Shown: positions 44,976 through 53,820, counted from the stretch's first letter. The stretch is DNA of 64,000 nucleotides from Hyphomicrobiales bacterium (GCA_900473185.1 UCKU01000006.1:283258-347257), one strand, 5' to 3'. Translations and numbers: made by a program. Notes: generated from the letters alone by a model not told the origin.

Positions 44976-45077
44976 GTCTGTCTCTCCAGTTTTGAGCGGG
45001 GCCATCTTCTACCGCCGCGCAGTTCCCAGGCTCGCAAATACGAGCCCTTCTTTCCCGTAGTTCGGCAATTTCCTTCC

Positions 45078-45098
45078 TGCCGGCGGCAAGCGCCGGCA
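45078..45098 (-). terminator. Intercistronic hairpin between M19-like and binding-protein genes
   Basis: TGCCGGCG (45078-45085) pairs with CGCCGGCA (45091-45098) around a 5-base loop in the 127-base gap. No T run is seen in either direction. It may separate expression of the enzyme genes from the importer genes. Confidence 0.5.
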
Positions 45099-45102
45099 AG
45101 GA

Positions 45103-46122
45103 TCATGCGGTCGGTGTCCAGGCCCTATCGAGCAGCCGCAGCCAGTTCCTGCCCAAGAGCTTCAGGATGAGATCCTCGCTCCAGCCGCGCGCCAGCATGC
45201 GGGTCGTCAGGTTCGGCATTTCGGTCATCCGCTCGATGCCCTTCGGCTTGGAAATCTTGACTGACCCGAACTCCGTAAGTTTGCGCGCCGTGCCTTTGTC
45301 CTTGTTGGCCCATAGCAGCCAGGGACCGGGACGTGGACGATCGAGCGAGAAGTCGGTGCCGATGCCGACATGGTCTTCGCCGACCAGAGCGATGATGTAG
45401 GCCATGGCATCGAGGTAGTCCTCAACGGTAGCGCCATTGCCGGCGGCAAGGCCCGGCGCAAACAGGCTGACCCCGATCAGGCCGCCTTTTTCGGCGCAAG
45501 CGACGAAGAGTTCGTCCGGCTTGTTGCGTTTCACGTCTTTCAGCGCCCGAGGGAGGATGTGGGAAATGCAGACCGGGCTCTTCGACTGTGCGATGACGTC
45601 TGCGCTGGTCTTGTCGCCTACATGGCTGAGGTCGCAGAGCACACCGACGCGGTTCATTTCCGCCAGGACTTCTTTGCCGAAGCCGGTAAGACCGCTGTCA
45701 ACCTCCTCCAGGTAACCGGCGCCGGAATAGTTCTGGGTATTGTAGGTGAGCTGCATGATGCCGACGCCGAGATCCTTGAAGATCTCCACGTAATCGAGCT
45801 TATCTTCCAGCGGAGAGGTATTCTGCCAGCCGATGATGATGCCGGTCTTGTTTTCGGCCTTCGCCGCGTGGATGTCGGCGACAGTGCGGACCGGGCGCAG
45901 GATATCGTCGTTCTCGCGCAGGAACCGCTTCCATTCCGACACATAACCGATGCCTTCCCGGAAATTCTCCCACAGGAGCGACGAGACGTTGACTGCGGTT
46001 AAGCCGCCGGCGCGCATTTCCTCGAATATCGGGCGGCTCCACTGGCAGGTCTGCAGGCCATCCACGATGATGGCATCGTCGTGCAGTTTCTTGGCGTCCG
46101 GTTTATCGGTGGCGGGCATCAC
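45103..46122 (-). CDS. M19 (membrane/renal dipeptidase) family protein with divergent metal site
   Basis: This 339-residue TIM-barrel protein keeps the M19 landmarks CDLSHVGDKT (His167), PVCISHILPRAL (His188) and DHVGIGTDFSL (Asp257). The N-terminal HxD metal pair is missing: the site reads D-G-L23-Q-T25. The bridging Glu of the usual GxEG segment reads G-W-Q100-N. No signal peptide is visible, unlike secreted dipeptidases. It overlaps the isomerase-like gene by ATGA. It may be a mononuclear hydrolase or lyase rather than a dipeptidase. Confidence 0.85.
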   Translation of the reverse strand: MMPATDKPDAKKLHDDAIIVDGLQTCQWSRPIFEEMRAGGLTAVNVSSLLWENFREGIGYVSEWKRFLRENDDILRPVRTVADIHAAKAENKTGIIIGWQNTSPLEDKLDYVEIFKDLGVGIMQLTYNTQNYSGAGYLEEVDSGLTGFGKEVLAEMNRVGVLCDLSHVGDKTSADVIAQSKSPVCISHILPRALKDVKRNKPDELFVACAEKGGLIGVSLFAPGLAAGNGATVEDYLDAMAYIIALVGEDHVGIGTDFSLDRPRPGPWLLWANKDKGTARKLTEFGSVKISKPKGIERMTEMPNLTTRMLARGWSEDLILKLLGRNWLRLLDRAWTPTA

Positions 46123-46763
46123 GCGGATTCCTTCAATGCATCAATCATCTTTCGTCCGGCCTTGAGCGCCCGGTCGACGAAATCCAGGCGGTCCTGGCCC
46201 CAGAACAGCTCTTCGCCGATGACATAGGTCGGCGTACCGAAAATGCCGAGCCGCTCGGCCTCGGCGAGGTTTCCATGCCATTCGGCGACCACCGCTTCGG
46301 GCTGCGGATCGACGACCAGCGCGGCAGCCGCCTCGCCCGCGGTCGCAAGCGCGATGGTGCGCAGCGTAGTGAGATCGGCGATGTCGCGCTCTTCGACCCA
46401 GAGGGCGCGCTGGACGGCGAAGGAAAAGGATATGGCGTCGAGCCCGGCATTCTGGAGCGCGATGACGGCCTGCGCCGCCGGCTCGATCGTCCGGCAGGGA
46501 TAGAATTTCGGTTTCAGGTTCAGCGGCATGCCGAGATGTTCCCGCCAGCGCCGCAGCTCCACCTCGTGATAGAGCTGCCGCGCGTCCGGCCGCTTGCGCA
46601 GCGGAATGCCCCCGTTCGCCTCGATGATGCGGATCGGCCGCAGGCGCACTGGCGCGCCGTTGTTGCGGGCAATCGCGATCGCCTTCTGCGCCCCGAAATA
46701 GGCCCAGGGCGACGAAATGCCGTAGAAGATCTGCAGCTCCAGGGTTTGCTCATCCATTGGCAC
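46119..46763 (-). CDS. DsbA-fold HCCA-isomerase-like protein (2-hydroxychromene-2-carboxylate isomerase family)
   Basis: This 214-residue protein contains the active serine region YGISSPWAYFGAQKA at the N-terminus and the C-terminal GIFGTPTYVIGEELFWGQDR, both diagnostic of HCCA isomerases. In naphthalene catabolism this glutathione-dependent enzyme isomerises a ring-cleavage product; relatives act as general GST-kappa-like enzymes. It overlaps the monooxygenase gene by 14 bases. An alternative start lies two codons in. Its presence suggests an aromatic or unsaturated intermediate. Confidence 0.88.
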   Translation of the reverse strand: MPMDEQTLELQIFYGISSPWAYFGAQKAIAIARNNGAPVRLRPIRIIEANGGIPLRKRPDARQLYHEVELRRWREHLGMPLNLKPKFYPCRTIEPAAQAVIALQNAGLDAISFSFAVQRALWVEERDIADLTTLRTIALATAGEAAAALVVDPQPEAVVAEWHGNLAEAERLGIFGTPTYVIGEELFWGQDRLDFVDRALKAGRKMIDALKESA

Positions 46764-48231
46764 GGGTCATTTCCTCATAAATGTCTGCATCGGTCCACTC
46801 GTCGCCGAGAAGTTCGGGCGTATCGAAGCCCAGGAAGCGATTGAGGTGGTAAGCGCGATCCTCGACGAACAGCGACCGCGCCAGTCCCGTCACAAGGCGC
46901 GTCGCTCCTTCGCTGATCGAAGGAATTCCGCTTGTGATCTTGCCGTGCGACGGAACTGCCGGAAAGGCAAAGCAGGAGATCCACGAAATGGCGGCCGACG
47001 TCGCCGGATCGAGGCCCGGTTTCGCCTGAAACTCGAAGGCCGGCCCCAGATACGGTGTAGATCCGATCCCCGCGTGCTCCCATCCCGCCGGCGGCGTGTA
47101 GACGTCCCGCCAGAGCAGGATTTTGTCCTGCAGCGCCGCAAATTCCGGCCGCCTGGCGAAATCGACGGAAAAGCCCGTGGCGAAGATCGCCAGATCGGCC
47201 GCATAGCGCCCTTTCGGCGTCACCACCTCCACTGCACCATCGGCCTCGACCAGATCGTCGACTGGGCTTGCAACATGGAAGAATGCATTCGAATGGCGCG
47301 ACACCCGTAAAACGCTGTGACGCGGCGGCGGAATCTGAGCCCGCTCGCCGGCGACCATATAGGTCCATTTGTCGGCATCCGGCAGACCGAGATAACCATG
47401 CGTCATGCCCTGGCTGCCGACACCGGTGAACTTGTCGATGCGCGGGATATCCGGGCGGCGGACGAAGATATCGACGCGGGCAGCACCTGCCTCCAGGGCC
47501 GCGGCGGCATTGTCCATGGCCGAGGCGCCCGCCCCCACGACGGCAACCCGCCTGCCCTTCAAAGAGGACATGTCGATGAGATCGGCGCCATGCTTCACGA
47601 AACGCGACGGAACGCGGCTTGCGACATCCGGCAGCGTCGGTGCGCCCAGTCCATCGAGGCCGGTCGCCAGGACGACACGGCGGGCCAACACCTTCCGCAC
47701 CGCCCCGTCATTGCTCAGGTCGAGCGCCACCAGGCCGTCCTGGCGGAATCCGAGGCCGGAAAGCGCGGTTTCGTTGACGACGTCGAGCTCGAGCACGCGT
47801 CGGTACCAGACGAGGTATTCCATCCACATCGGACGTGGGATCAGGTCCATGTCGATATAGGCCTGCTCGCCGTATTGCGCTTCGAACCACGCGCGAAACG
47901 TCAGCGACGGAATGCCGAGTGCCGGGCCCGTTGCGTCCTTGCGGGTTCGCAGTGTCTCCATCCGCGCGTAGGTGATCCATGGGCCTTCAAACCCCTGGGG
48001 CGCGCAGTCATAAGCCCGAACGTTGGAGATACCGACTCTCTTGAGAGCCGTTAGAGTGACCAGGCCGCAAAGGCCCGCGCCGATCACCGCAACGTCCAGC
48101 ACTTCGGTGCCGTCGACTTCGGTCCGCGGCATCCAGCCCTTCGGTGGTTGATTCAGCCACAAAAGGTCGAGTTCGAGGCGCCGTTCGAGCGCCTCTAAGT
48201 TCGTTGGCCGATTTTGGTCGCGGGTTCGCAT
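46750..48231 (-). CDS. FAD/NAD(P)-binding flavoprotein monooxygenase (FMO-like)
   Basis: This 493-residue protein has a FAD-binding GAGLCG at about residue 52 (DVAVIGAGLCGLVTLTAL), an NADPH-binding VAVVGAGASAMD near 230, and the ATG motif IFATGFSVDF near 350. These match FMO/N-hydroxylating monooxygenases. I do not see a perfect Baeyer-Villiger fingerprint. It is the first gene of the operon and probably carries out the initial oxidation. A dyad lies 35 bases upstream of its start. Confidence 0.9.
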   Translation of the reverse strand: MRTRDQNRPTNLEALERRLELDLLWLNQPPKGWMPRTEVDGTEVLDVAVIGAGLCGLVTLTALKRVGISNVRAYDCAPQGFEGPWITYARMETLRTRKDATGPALGIPSLTFRAWFEAQYGEQAYIDMDLIPRPMWMEYLVWYRRVLELDVVNETALSGLGFRQDGLVALDLSNDGAVRKVLARRVVLATGLDGLGAPTLPDVASRVPSRFVKHGADLIDMSSLKGRRVAVVGAGASAMDNAAAALEAGAARVDIFVRRPDIPRIDKFTGVGSQGMTHGYLGLPDADKWTYMVAGERAQIPPPRHSVLRVSRHSNAFFHVASPVDDLVEADGAVEVVTPKGRYAADLAIFATGFSVDFARRPEFAALQDKILLWRDVYTPPAGWEHAGIGSTPYLGPAFEFQAKPGLDPATSAAISWISCFAFPAVPSHGKITSGIPSISEGATRLVTGLARSLFVEDRAYHLNRFLGFDTPELLGDEWTDADIYEEMTRANG

Positions 48232-48265
48232 CAGGTTACTTTATTATGTGCAATTGACATAGATG

Positions 48266-48283
48266 TGCCGCAATGATGCGACA
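48266..48283. promoter_or_regulatory. Candidate operator upstream of the monooxygenase operon
   Basis: TGCCGCA (48266-48272) faces TGCGACA (48277-48283) across 4 bases, a 14-base dyad with one mismatch. It resembles the CCGCA/TGCGG dyads by the other LysR genes. It lies 35 bases upstream of the operon's first ATG and could bind the LysR product of 38498-39433. Confidence 0.45.
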
Positions 48284-48981
48284 TTAGAAATTTAACTCAT
48301 TCCCCGAACTATGCAAGCACCGTGGGCGCGCCGAACCGCCGCCAAGGGAATTCAATTTTCAAGAATGTGTAGGATCGTAAAATCGGTCCGCGATTGGGTC
48401 AGTCTCGTTACAGGCGGAGCACGAACGAATCCGTGCAGCATCAGATCAATGATTATGCCGGATAAATCGTAGGCTAACCGTCCAGTCCGTCGATCGCCCG
48501 CGAGAATTAATCGAGACGCCCGCCTGTTCCTCGCATCTGGTCCGATGCGGCGGGCTCGAACCACGACAATCGCGAAAACGGGCGCGCAGGGTTTGAGGAT
48601 GGTATGTGGAATGTGAGACGTGTGCCCTTCCACCCCTTCTGCCGCACCTCCCCGAATGTTGTCGCAAATGCCACCAACCGAAAGGCGCTACGACGCCGAC
48701 AGTTTTGGCCCAATGGCGGATGCCGGTGCATCGAGAGAAGAGCCTGCACATGCCAAGGCGACATAAGATTATAAGACATTGAATTTCATCAGACGGCCAA
48801 AATAAGCGCCTATTCCTTTGGAGGATGGGTACTGGGAAGCCTGCAGCCGGTCATTTGTGTAAGCATGCTCTTCAGGTGAAAACACGCGGCGCTCTTTTTT
48901 ATGTGCAGAGCTTTAAGATAAGCGCCCTTACGCTTTGTCCACGACCGAGATTTCCTAGATGATACAAGCCCTTTATGGGTC
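48284..48981. other. About 700 bases without a recognised gene
   Basis: Several frames of 70-100 codons are open on the minus strand (48352-48633, for example), but none has a motif, ribosome site or codon pattern I trust. It is AT-richer than the flanking operons and may be decayed DNA. Confidence 0.4.
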
Positions 48982-49140
48982 CTACTCGTCTTCTCGCCAG
49001 GCGTGAGCGACGAGGGCGCCAAAAATAGACGCAACAATCAGGACCAGCATATAAACCAGATATTTGATGTTGATATTGAACCAGTCGTAGGCAAAGAGAA
49101 ACGCACTTACAACCGATACCGACGTAGCGATATACTTCAT
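48982..49140 (-). CDS. Small membrane protein (52 aa), unknown
   Basis: The minus strand from ATG 49140 to TAG 48982 encodes MKYIATSVSVVSAFLFAYDW, NINIKYLVYMLVLIVASIFG and ALVAHAWREDE. Two hydrophobic segments (about 4-20 and 25-46) and a charged tail make a plausible two-pass inner-membrane protein. AGGGG lies about ten bases before the start. It belongs to no family I know. Confidence 0.5.
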   Translation of the reverse strand: MKYIATSVSVVSAFLFAYDWFNINIKYLVYMLVLIVASIFGALVAHAWREDE

Positions 49141-49542
49141 AAAAAAATGCCCCTAACGCGCAGATCGTGTCCTTTGGATTGCACTTGCACAAGCTGCGCG
49201 GCAGTTTCAGTGTGCAATGACGTCGCGTCTAACGGCCCCCGCTCATTGCTTCAACTGCTCAAGCCATTTTTTCATTGCACGTCAGCAATGCCCCCGAATG
49301 CGGTCTGTTCAATTCGTACTCCGGGGCGTCTTCTGGCGAGAGCACTATCCAAATCCGCATAGAATGCAAAGCCTCGGCACGCCGGCCGAGCTCCTGGACT
49401 GTTCGCGGCGAGGGTTTGACCTGGCAGCTCTACGGTGGCATCTTCCCTGTGCGCCCCGCGCATAGAACCCGGCTACTTCTCATTGTGTACTGAAATCGAA
49501 GCCCCCGCACCGCGTTGAACTGGCACGAAGGGAGAGTCTTGG
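49141..49542. other. 402-base region upstream of the catalase-like gene
   Basis: No convincing frame is seen on either strand. It should carry the promoter of the peroxidase/cytochrome pair. I looked for an EcfG-type GGAAC-N16-GTT element and did not find a good match. Confidence 0.4.
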
Positions 49543-50589
49543 ATGCCTGGCCCGCAGCGTTCCGCCCTAGGATCCCTCGTATTGATAGCGGCCGTCATAG
49601 GTTTCGGCGTCGGCGCGTTTGCCTACACTGCCGGATGGCTCAGCCCTGACCGTCTTACGTCGACGAAGCTCGTAAATGCTTTGGCGCCTCCTGGCGGACC
49701 CGCTCTCGGACATCGGAGAAACCACGCAAAGGGCGTCTGCTTCACTGGCACATTCGAAGCGAACGGGAACGGTAGTGCGATTTCACGCGCGTCAATGCTT
49801 GGCGCCGGACAGTACCCTGTCCTTGGCCGCTTCAACCTCGCAACGCCGGACCCGAATGCTGCCGATCCGACAGTTCGAGTTCGGGGCATTGGCGTGCAGA
49901 TCTCGGCGCCTGACGGCAACGTCTGGCGGATGGCTCTGATCGATCCTCCTGTTTTCGCGGTCTCTACGCCGCAAGGCTTCTACGATTTGCTTAATGCGTC
50001 TGCGAGCAAGAATCCGGAAGCGATGAAAGGGTTTGTGGCAGCGCATCCAGAATTCGCTGCGTTCGGCGAGTGGGCGACCACGGCTCCCTGGACGGCCAGC
50101 TACGCCGAGGTGGCTTTCAACAGCCTCAACGCATTCATGTTCAAGGATGGGTCGGGCGCAGAGCACGCCGTTCGTTGGTCTTTGCGTCCGGAGGCGCAGG
50201 CCGCGCCGATCACGGCGGAAGACTTCGCCAAGCTCGGCGCCAATCATCTTGAGCAAGATATAACCGAGCGCGTTGCGAGGTCGCCTCAGCGTTGGACGCT
50301 CGTGCTGACGGTGGCCGATCCCTCCGATCCAATATCAGATCCTACCAAGGCCTGGCCGCCGGGGCGGCGTACCGTCGAAGCTGGAACTCTGGTGGTGCAG
50401 AAAATAGAGCCGGAGGCGGACGGCCCGTGCCGTGACATCAATTTCGATCCGACCATCCTGCCTGATGGAATCAAGGTTTCCGATGATCCGTTCCCCGCGG
50501 CCCGCTCGGCAGCCTATGCCAAATCCTATGATCTGCGGACATCGGAAGCGAGCAGTTATCCTCGAACAGGAGCGAGCGCGAAGCCATGA
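49543..50589 (+). CDS. Catalase-related peroxidase (SrpA-like), membrane-anchored or exported
   Basis: This 348-residue protein is shorter than true catalases (about 480). It has an N-terminal hydrophobic segment (about 10-32), then RRNHAKGVCFTGTFEANGNG with the distal histidine, and a C-terminal ARSAAYAKSYDLRTSEASSY. This matches the catalase-family peroxidases that reduce peroxides in the periplasm. The AAGGGAG site lies upstream. The stop overlaps the cytochrome b561 gene, which may supply electrons. Confidence 0.88.
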   Translation: MPGPQRSALGSLVLIAAVIGFGVGAFAYTAGWLSPDRLTSTKLVNALAPPGGPALGHRRNHAKGVCFTGTFEANGNGSAISRASMLGAGQYPVLGRFNLATPDPNAADPTVRVRGIGVQISAPDGNVWRMALIDPPVFAVSTPQGFYDLLNASASKNPEAMKGFVAAHPEFAAFGEWATTAPWTASYAEVAFNSLNAFMFKDGSGAEHAVRWSLRPEAQAAPITAEDFAKLGANHLEQDITERVARSPQRWTLVLTVADPSDPISDPTKAWPPGRRTVEAGTLVVQKIEPEADGPCRDINFDPTILPDGIKVSDDPFPAARSAAYAKSYDLRTSEASSYPRTGASAKP

Positions 50590-51125
50590 CGGACGGCATC
50601 AAGACACGATTCTCCACGATCCAGCGCTTGTTGCACTGGCTGATGGCGATAGGTATCCTGGCAATGCTATTCATCGGCGTCGGAATGGTTTCGACCATCG
50701 GACGTCAGTATGTGCCGCTCTTGCTGACGCACAAGACGCTAGGGATCGCCATTCTTGTCCTTGCCCTGGTTCGCCTCGTTATTCGCTTCATATCCGGCGC
50801 TCCACCGTTGCCCGCAGACCTTCCGGAACCGATGAAGCTTGCCGCCCATCTGTCCCACGTAGGTTTGTACGTGCTGATGATAGGGATGCCCTTGATCGGG
50901 TGGGCGATGTTGTCCGCCGCCGCCTATCCAGTCGTGCTCTATGGCGGCATAAGGCTCCCCCCGATACTGCCGCAGAGCGACGCCCTGCACGCACTCCTGT
51001 GGAGCGCGCATTACTATCTCGCCTTCGCGTTCTTCGCTCTTGTGTTGATGCATCTTGCGGCGGCGCTTTTCCACGGGCTCGTCCGTCGCGATGGGGTCCT
51101 CGAGACCATGCTGCCCGGCAGATAG
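50586..51125 (+). CDS. Cytochrome b561-family protein
   Basis: This 179-residue protein has four hydrophobic helices with heme-ligand histidines in LLHWLMAIG, LTHKTLGI, LMIG-adjacent SHVGLYV, SAHYYLAF and LMHLAAALFH. These prokaryotic b561 proteins pass electrons from quinol to periplasmic acceptors. The ATGA overlap with the catalase-like gene suggests the pair forms a quinol-dependent peroxidase unit. Confidence 0.9.
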   Translation: MTDGIKTRFSTIQRLLHWLMAIGILAMLFIGVGMVSTIGRQYVPLLLTHKTLGIAILVLALVRLVIRFISGAPPLPADLPEPMKLAAHLSHVGLYVLMIGMPLIGWAMLSAAAYPVVLYGGIRLPPILPQSDALHALLWSAHYYLAFAFFALVLMHLAAALFHGLVRRDGVLETMLPGR

Positions 51126-51320
51126 CGGTAGTGTTCTTGGAACGCTTATCGTCACCGCCAGGCCGTCAACCGAGGTAGCGCTGAGTGTGATCATTCGGCC
51201 ATAGAGTTTGCTTTCCTGGAACCGTCCATTGGCGGCCAACCACGAGTTCACGCCAGCCACGAAGCAGATCCGGCTTCCCGGAATCCCTGATTTCCTTTTG
51301 ACCGAGAGACGGCATTTGAC

Positions 51321-51971
51321 ATGACCGATACCGTTGTTCTTCTCCACGGCATCAGGAGGACCAGCGCTTCCATGCGCAAATTTGAAAAGTACCTGCAGGC
51401 CCAAGGCTACATGACGCGCAACATTGACTACCCTTCGACCCGCTACCCCATCGAACGGATGGCGGAGATCGTTGCTGAGGAGGTAGAAGATGCGGCTGAG
51501 AGCGACGGAGAAGGCCGTCTTCACCTCGTCGGACATTCCATGGGGGGGTTGGTCATCAGGGCCATGTTGAAGAACTATCGGCCATCAAATCTCGGGCGGG
51601 TGGTGATGATCGGCACTCCAAATAATGGCAGTCAGGTCGCAGATTTCTTGAAGAAGGTGCCGCTGTATAAAGCAGCTTTCGGCCCCGCCGGCCAGCAGCT
51701 CGTCACCGATCAGAGCACGTTCGCCCATATTTTCAGTCCGGTGGATTTCGAACTGGGCATCATCGCCGGAACCCGAACCATCGATCCCGTCTCATCATGG
51801 ATCATTGGCTATCAAATCACCAACGACGGTAAGGTAACGGTAGAAAGCACGCGACTTGCCGGAGCTGCCGACCATATCGCAATCGCGGCCAACCACACAT
51901 TCCTTCCATCGAACAAAGTCATGTGGGCGCAAGCCCTTTCGTTTCTTCGAGACGGCAAGTTCCACCGATGA
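51321..51971 (+). CDS. Alpha/beta hydrolase, PGAP1/lipase-like
   Basis: This 216-residue protein starts MTDTVVLLHGIRRTSASMRK. It has the nucleophile elbow VGHSMGGLV around residue 72, then VMIGTPNNGSQVADFL, like small lipases that act on acyl esters. The final histidine lies in ADHIAIAANHTFLPSN. No signal peptide is visible. A 195-base gap separates it from the b561 gene. Substrate unknown. Confidence 0.85.
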   Translation: MTDTVVLLHGIRRTSASMRKFEKYLQAQGYMTRNIDYPSTRYPIERMAEIVAEEVEDAAESDGEGRLHLVGHSMGGLVIRAMLKNYRPSNLGRVVMIGTPNNGSQVADFLKKVPLYKAAFGPAGQQLVTDQSTFAHIFSPVDFELGIIAGTRTIDPVSSWIIGYQITNDGKVTVESTRLAGAADHIAIAANHTFLPSNKVMWAQALSFLRDGKFHR

Positions 51972-52097
51972 CCGCCCTTGATGGGAGCAGAACCGATGAC
52001 TCCGCTGCTATGGGATACTTCGGTCTCAAAGCGCCAATTGTGCTCATATTGTTTTCATGATCTTTTCGCGCCAACTGCGCCGGGCCGGGGGAGAACC

Positions 52098-52625
52098 ATG
52101 TGTCCAATCCAGCAAGAACAACTTCAGCGGATATTGATCTTCGGGAATGGCGGGACCGGTAAGAGCTGGCTCGCTCGCCAGATTGGTATCTTGATCGGCC
52201 GTCCAGCGATCCATCTCGATGATTTGCGTTGGGTTCCCGGTCAGTTTGGCGTAGCGCGAAACAATCGGCTCGTGTTCGACGAGGTCGTTGAAGCTGCAAA
52301 AGCAGAGGCCTGGTTGATGGAAGGGGTCTATGGCTGGCTGGCGGAGGGTGTACTGGGACGAGTGACGACCTTGGTGTGGATCGACCTTCCCGAAGATGAA
52401 TGCGTCGCAAATGCAACAGCTAGGGGCACTCAAGGTGGCGGCAGCGAGGAAAGTTTCAAAGAATTGATCGAGTGGATAAAAGAATATCGCCAGCGCGAGA
52501 ACTCTTCGACCTCCTATTCAGGGCATCAGAAGCTATTCGATGCATATGCAGGTTCCAAAATAATTCTCAGGAACAGGGCTGAGATCGGCGCATATGTAGA
52601 CAGTGTCCGTGCAATGACCGCTTAG
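52098..52625 (+). CDS. P-loop NTPase, adenylate-kinase-like (FlaR/'topology modulation' type)
   Basis: Starting at ATG 52098 (GGGGGAG upstream) gives 175 residues; an extension to 51978 is not conserved in style. Walker A GNGGTGKSW lies near residue 17, followed by IHLDDLRWVPGQ and WLMEGVYGWLAEG, the pattern of small nucleotide-kinase-like proteins of unknown substrate. An aspartate/arginine-rich lid region follows. Confidence 0.8.
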   Translation: MCPIQQEQLQRILIFGNGGTGKSWLARQIGILIGRPAIHLDDLRWVPGQFGVARNNRLVFDEVVEAAKAEAWLMEGVYGWLAEGVLGRVTTLVWIDLPEDECVANATARGTQGGGSEESFKELIEWIKEYRQRENSSTSYSGHQKLFDAYAGSKIILRNRAEIGAYVDSVRAMTA

Positions 52626-52816
52626 GGCAAGCCGAAGCTCCTGCGGCTCCTCACTCATATTACTATTTACTAATCAATATTCTAGTATACCGTCGGAGAG
52701 CGATCGGCACCCATGCCAGACGTCGCCTTGCGACAGGCCCTTGGAGGGGCGCGCGCATTCGGCCGACCGTAAGTCGCGAACGGGCCCTCGCAATTGCGGC
52801 CTTCGGGAGGAGTATT

Positions 52817-53782
52817 ATGAAACAAATGAAACGCAAGAATGCTGCCTTGTTTTTCGCCGCGTTGATGCTGGGCGTGGCACCTATGGCTGCATCCCACGCT
52901 GCCGACAAGCCGACGCTCGCATTCGTCGTCAACGGAGCTTCCGACTTCTGGAAAGCCGCCGAAGCGGGGGTGAAGAAGGCGCAGGCCGAAATGCCGGATT
53001 ACACCATGGAGCTCAAATATCCTGAACAGGCGGCCGTCGCCATTCAGCAGCGGCTGATGGAAGATCTCGTCAGTGCCGGCGTCAAGGGGATCATGGTTTC
53101 CGCCGTCGATCCCAAGACCCAGACGGACGGCCTCAATAAGATCGGCTCGCAGACGGCTCTCTTCACCACCGATAGCGACGCACCGAAGACCAATCGCGTC
53201 GCCTATATCGGCTCCTCGAACGTCGATGCCGGCAAGCAGGCCGCCGAAATCGCCAAGAAGGCGATGCCGGACGGCGGCAAGTGCATGGGCTTCGTCGGCT
53301 TGCTGGGTGCCGATAATGCTCGCGAACGTATCGAAGGCATGAAGGAGGGGCTCAAGGGCACCAAGATCGAGCTTGTCGACGTTCGCGGGGACGACATCGA
53401 CCAGACCCGTGCCAAGAAGAACGTTGAGGATGCGCTGGTCGCCAGCCCCGATCTGACCTGCATGGTAGGCTTCTATTCTTACAACACGCCGCGCATCTAT
53501 GAGGCGCTTCGTGACGCAGGCAAGCTTGGCCAGATCACCGTCGTCGGCTTTGATGACGACCCGATTACACTCGGGGGCGTCAAGGAAGGCACAATCGCCG
53601 CGACCGTCGTCCAGCAGCCGTTCGAATGGGCCTATCAGGGCATGAAACTGATGGCCGCCTACCTCAAGGGCGACAAGTCCGGCGTTCCTGCCGACGGTTT
53701 GATCATTATCCCCACGGTCATCATCGGCAAGGATGACGTGGACAAATATGCCGCCAACCTAAAGGCCATGGCCGGAAAATAA
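52817..53782 (+). CDS. Sugar ABC transporter substrate-binding protein (CUT2, RbsB-like)
   Basis: This 321-residue protein has a Sec signal ending ASHAADK and the Peripla_BP_4 opening TLAFVVNGASDFWKAAEAGV. Later motifs are VSAVDPKTQTDGLNK, MVGFYSYNTPRIYEAL and VVGFDDDPITLGGVKEGTI. The ligand is probably a sugar or polyol. A hairpin and then the ATPase follow. Confidence 0.92.
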   Translation: MKQMKRKNAALFFAALMLGVAPMAASHAADKPTLAFVVNGASDFWKAAEAGVKKAQAEMPDYTMELKYPEQAAVAIQQRLMEDLVSAGVKGIMVSAVDPKTQTDGLNKIGSQTALFTTDSDAPKTNRVAYIGSSNVDAGKQAAEIAKKAMPDGGKCMGFVGLLGADNARERIEGMKEGLKGTKIELVDVRGDDIDQTRAKKNVEDALVASPDLTCMVGFYSYNTPRIYEALRDAGKLGQITVVGFDDDPITLGGVKEGTIAATVVQQPFEWAYQGMKLMAAYLKGDKSGVPADGLIIIPTVIIGKDDVDKYAANLKAMAGK

Positions 53783-53794
53783 ACCGGCTTCACG

Positions 53795-53820
53795 GCGGCG
53801 GCGGCCCTCGCCGCTGCCGC
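53795..53820 (+). terminator. Intercistronic hairpin after the CUT2 binding-protein gene
   Basis: A 10-pair stem (53795-53804 with 53811-53820, one G-U pair) around CCCTCG follows the stop by 12 bases. No T run is present. It fits a stabiliser that boosts binding-protein mRNA over the downstream ATPase and permease. Confidence 0.6.

Noticed and set aside
49272..49463. 63-codon minus-strand frame
   Set aside because: Arg/Ala-rich, no start support and no similarity to anything known.
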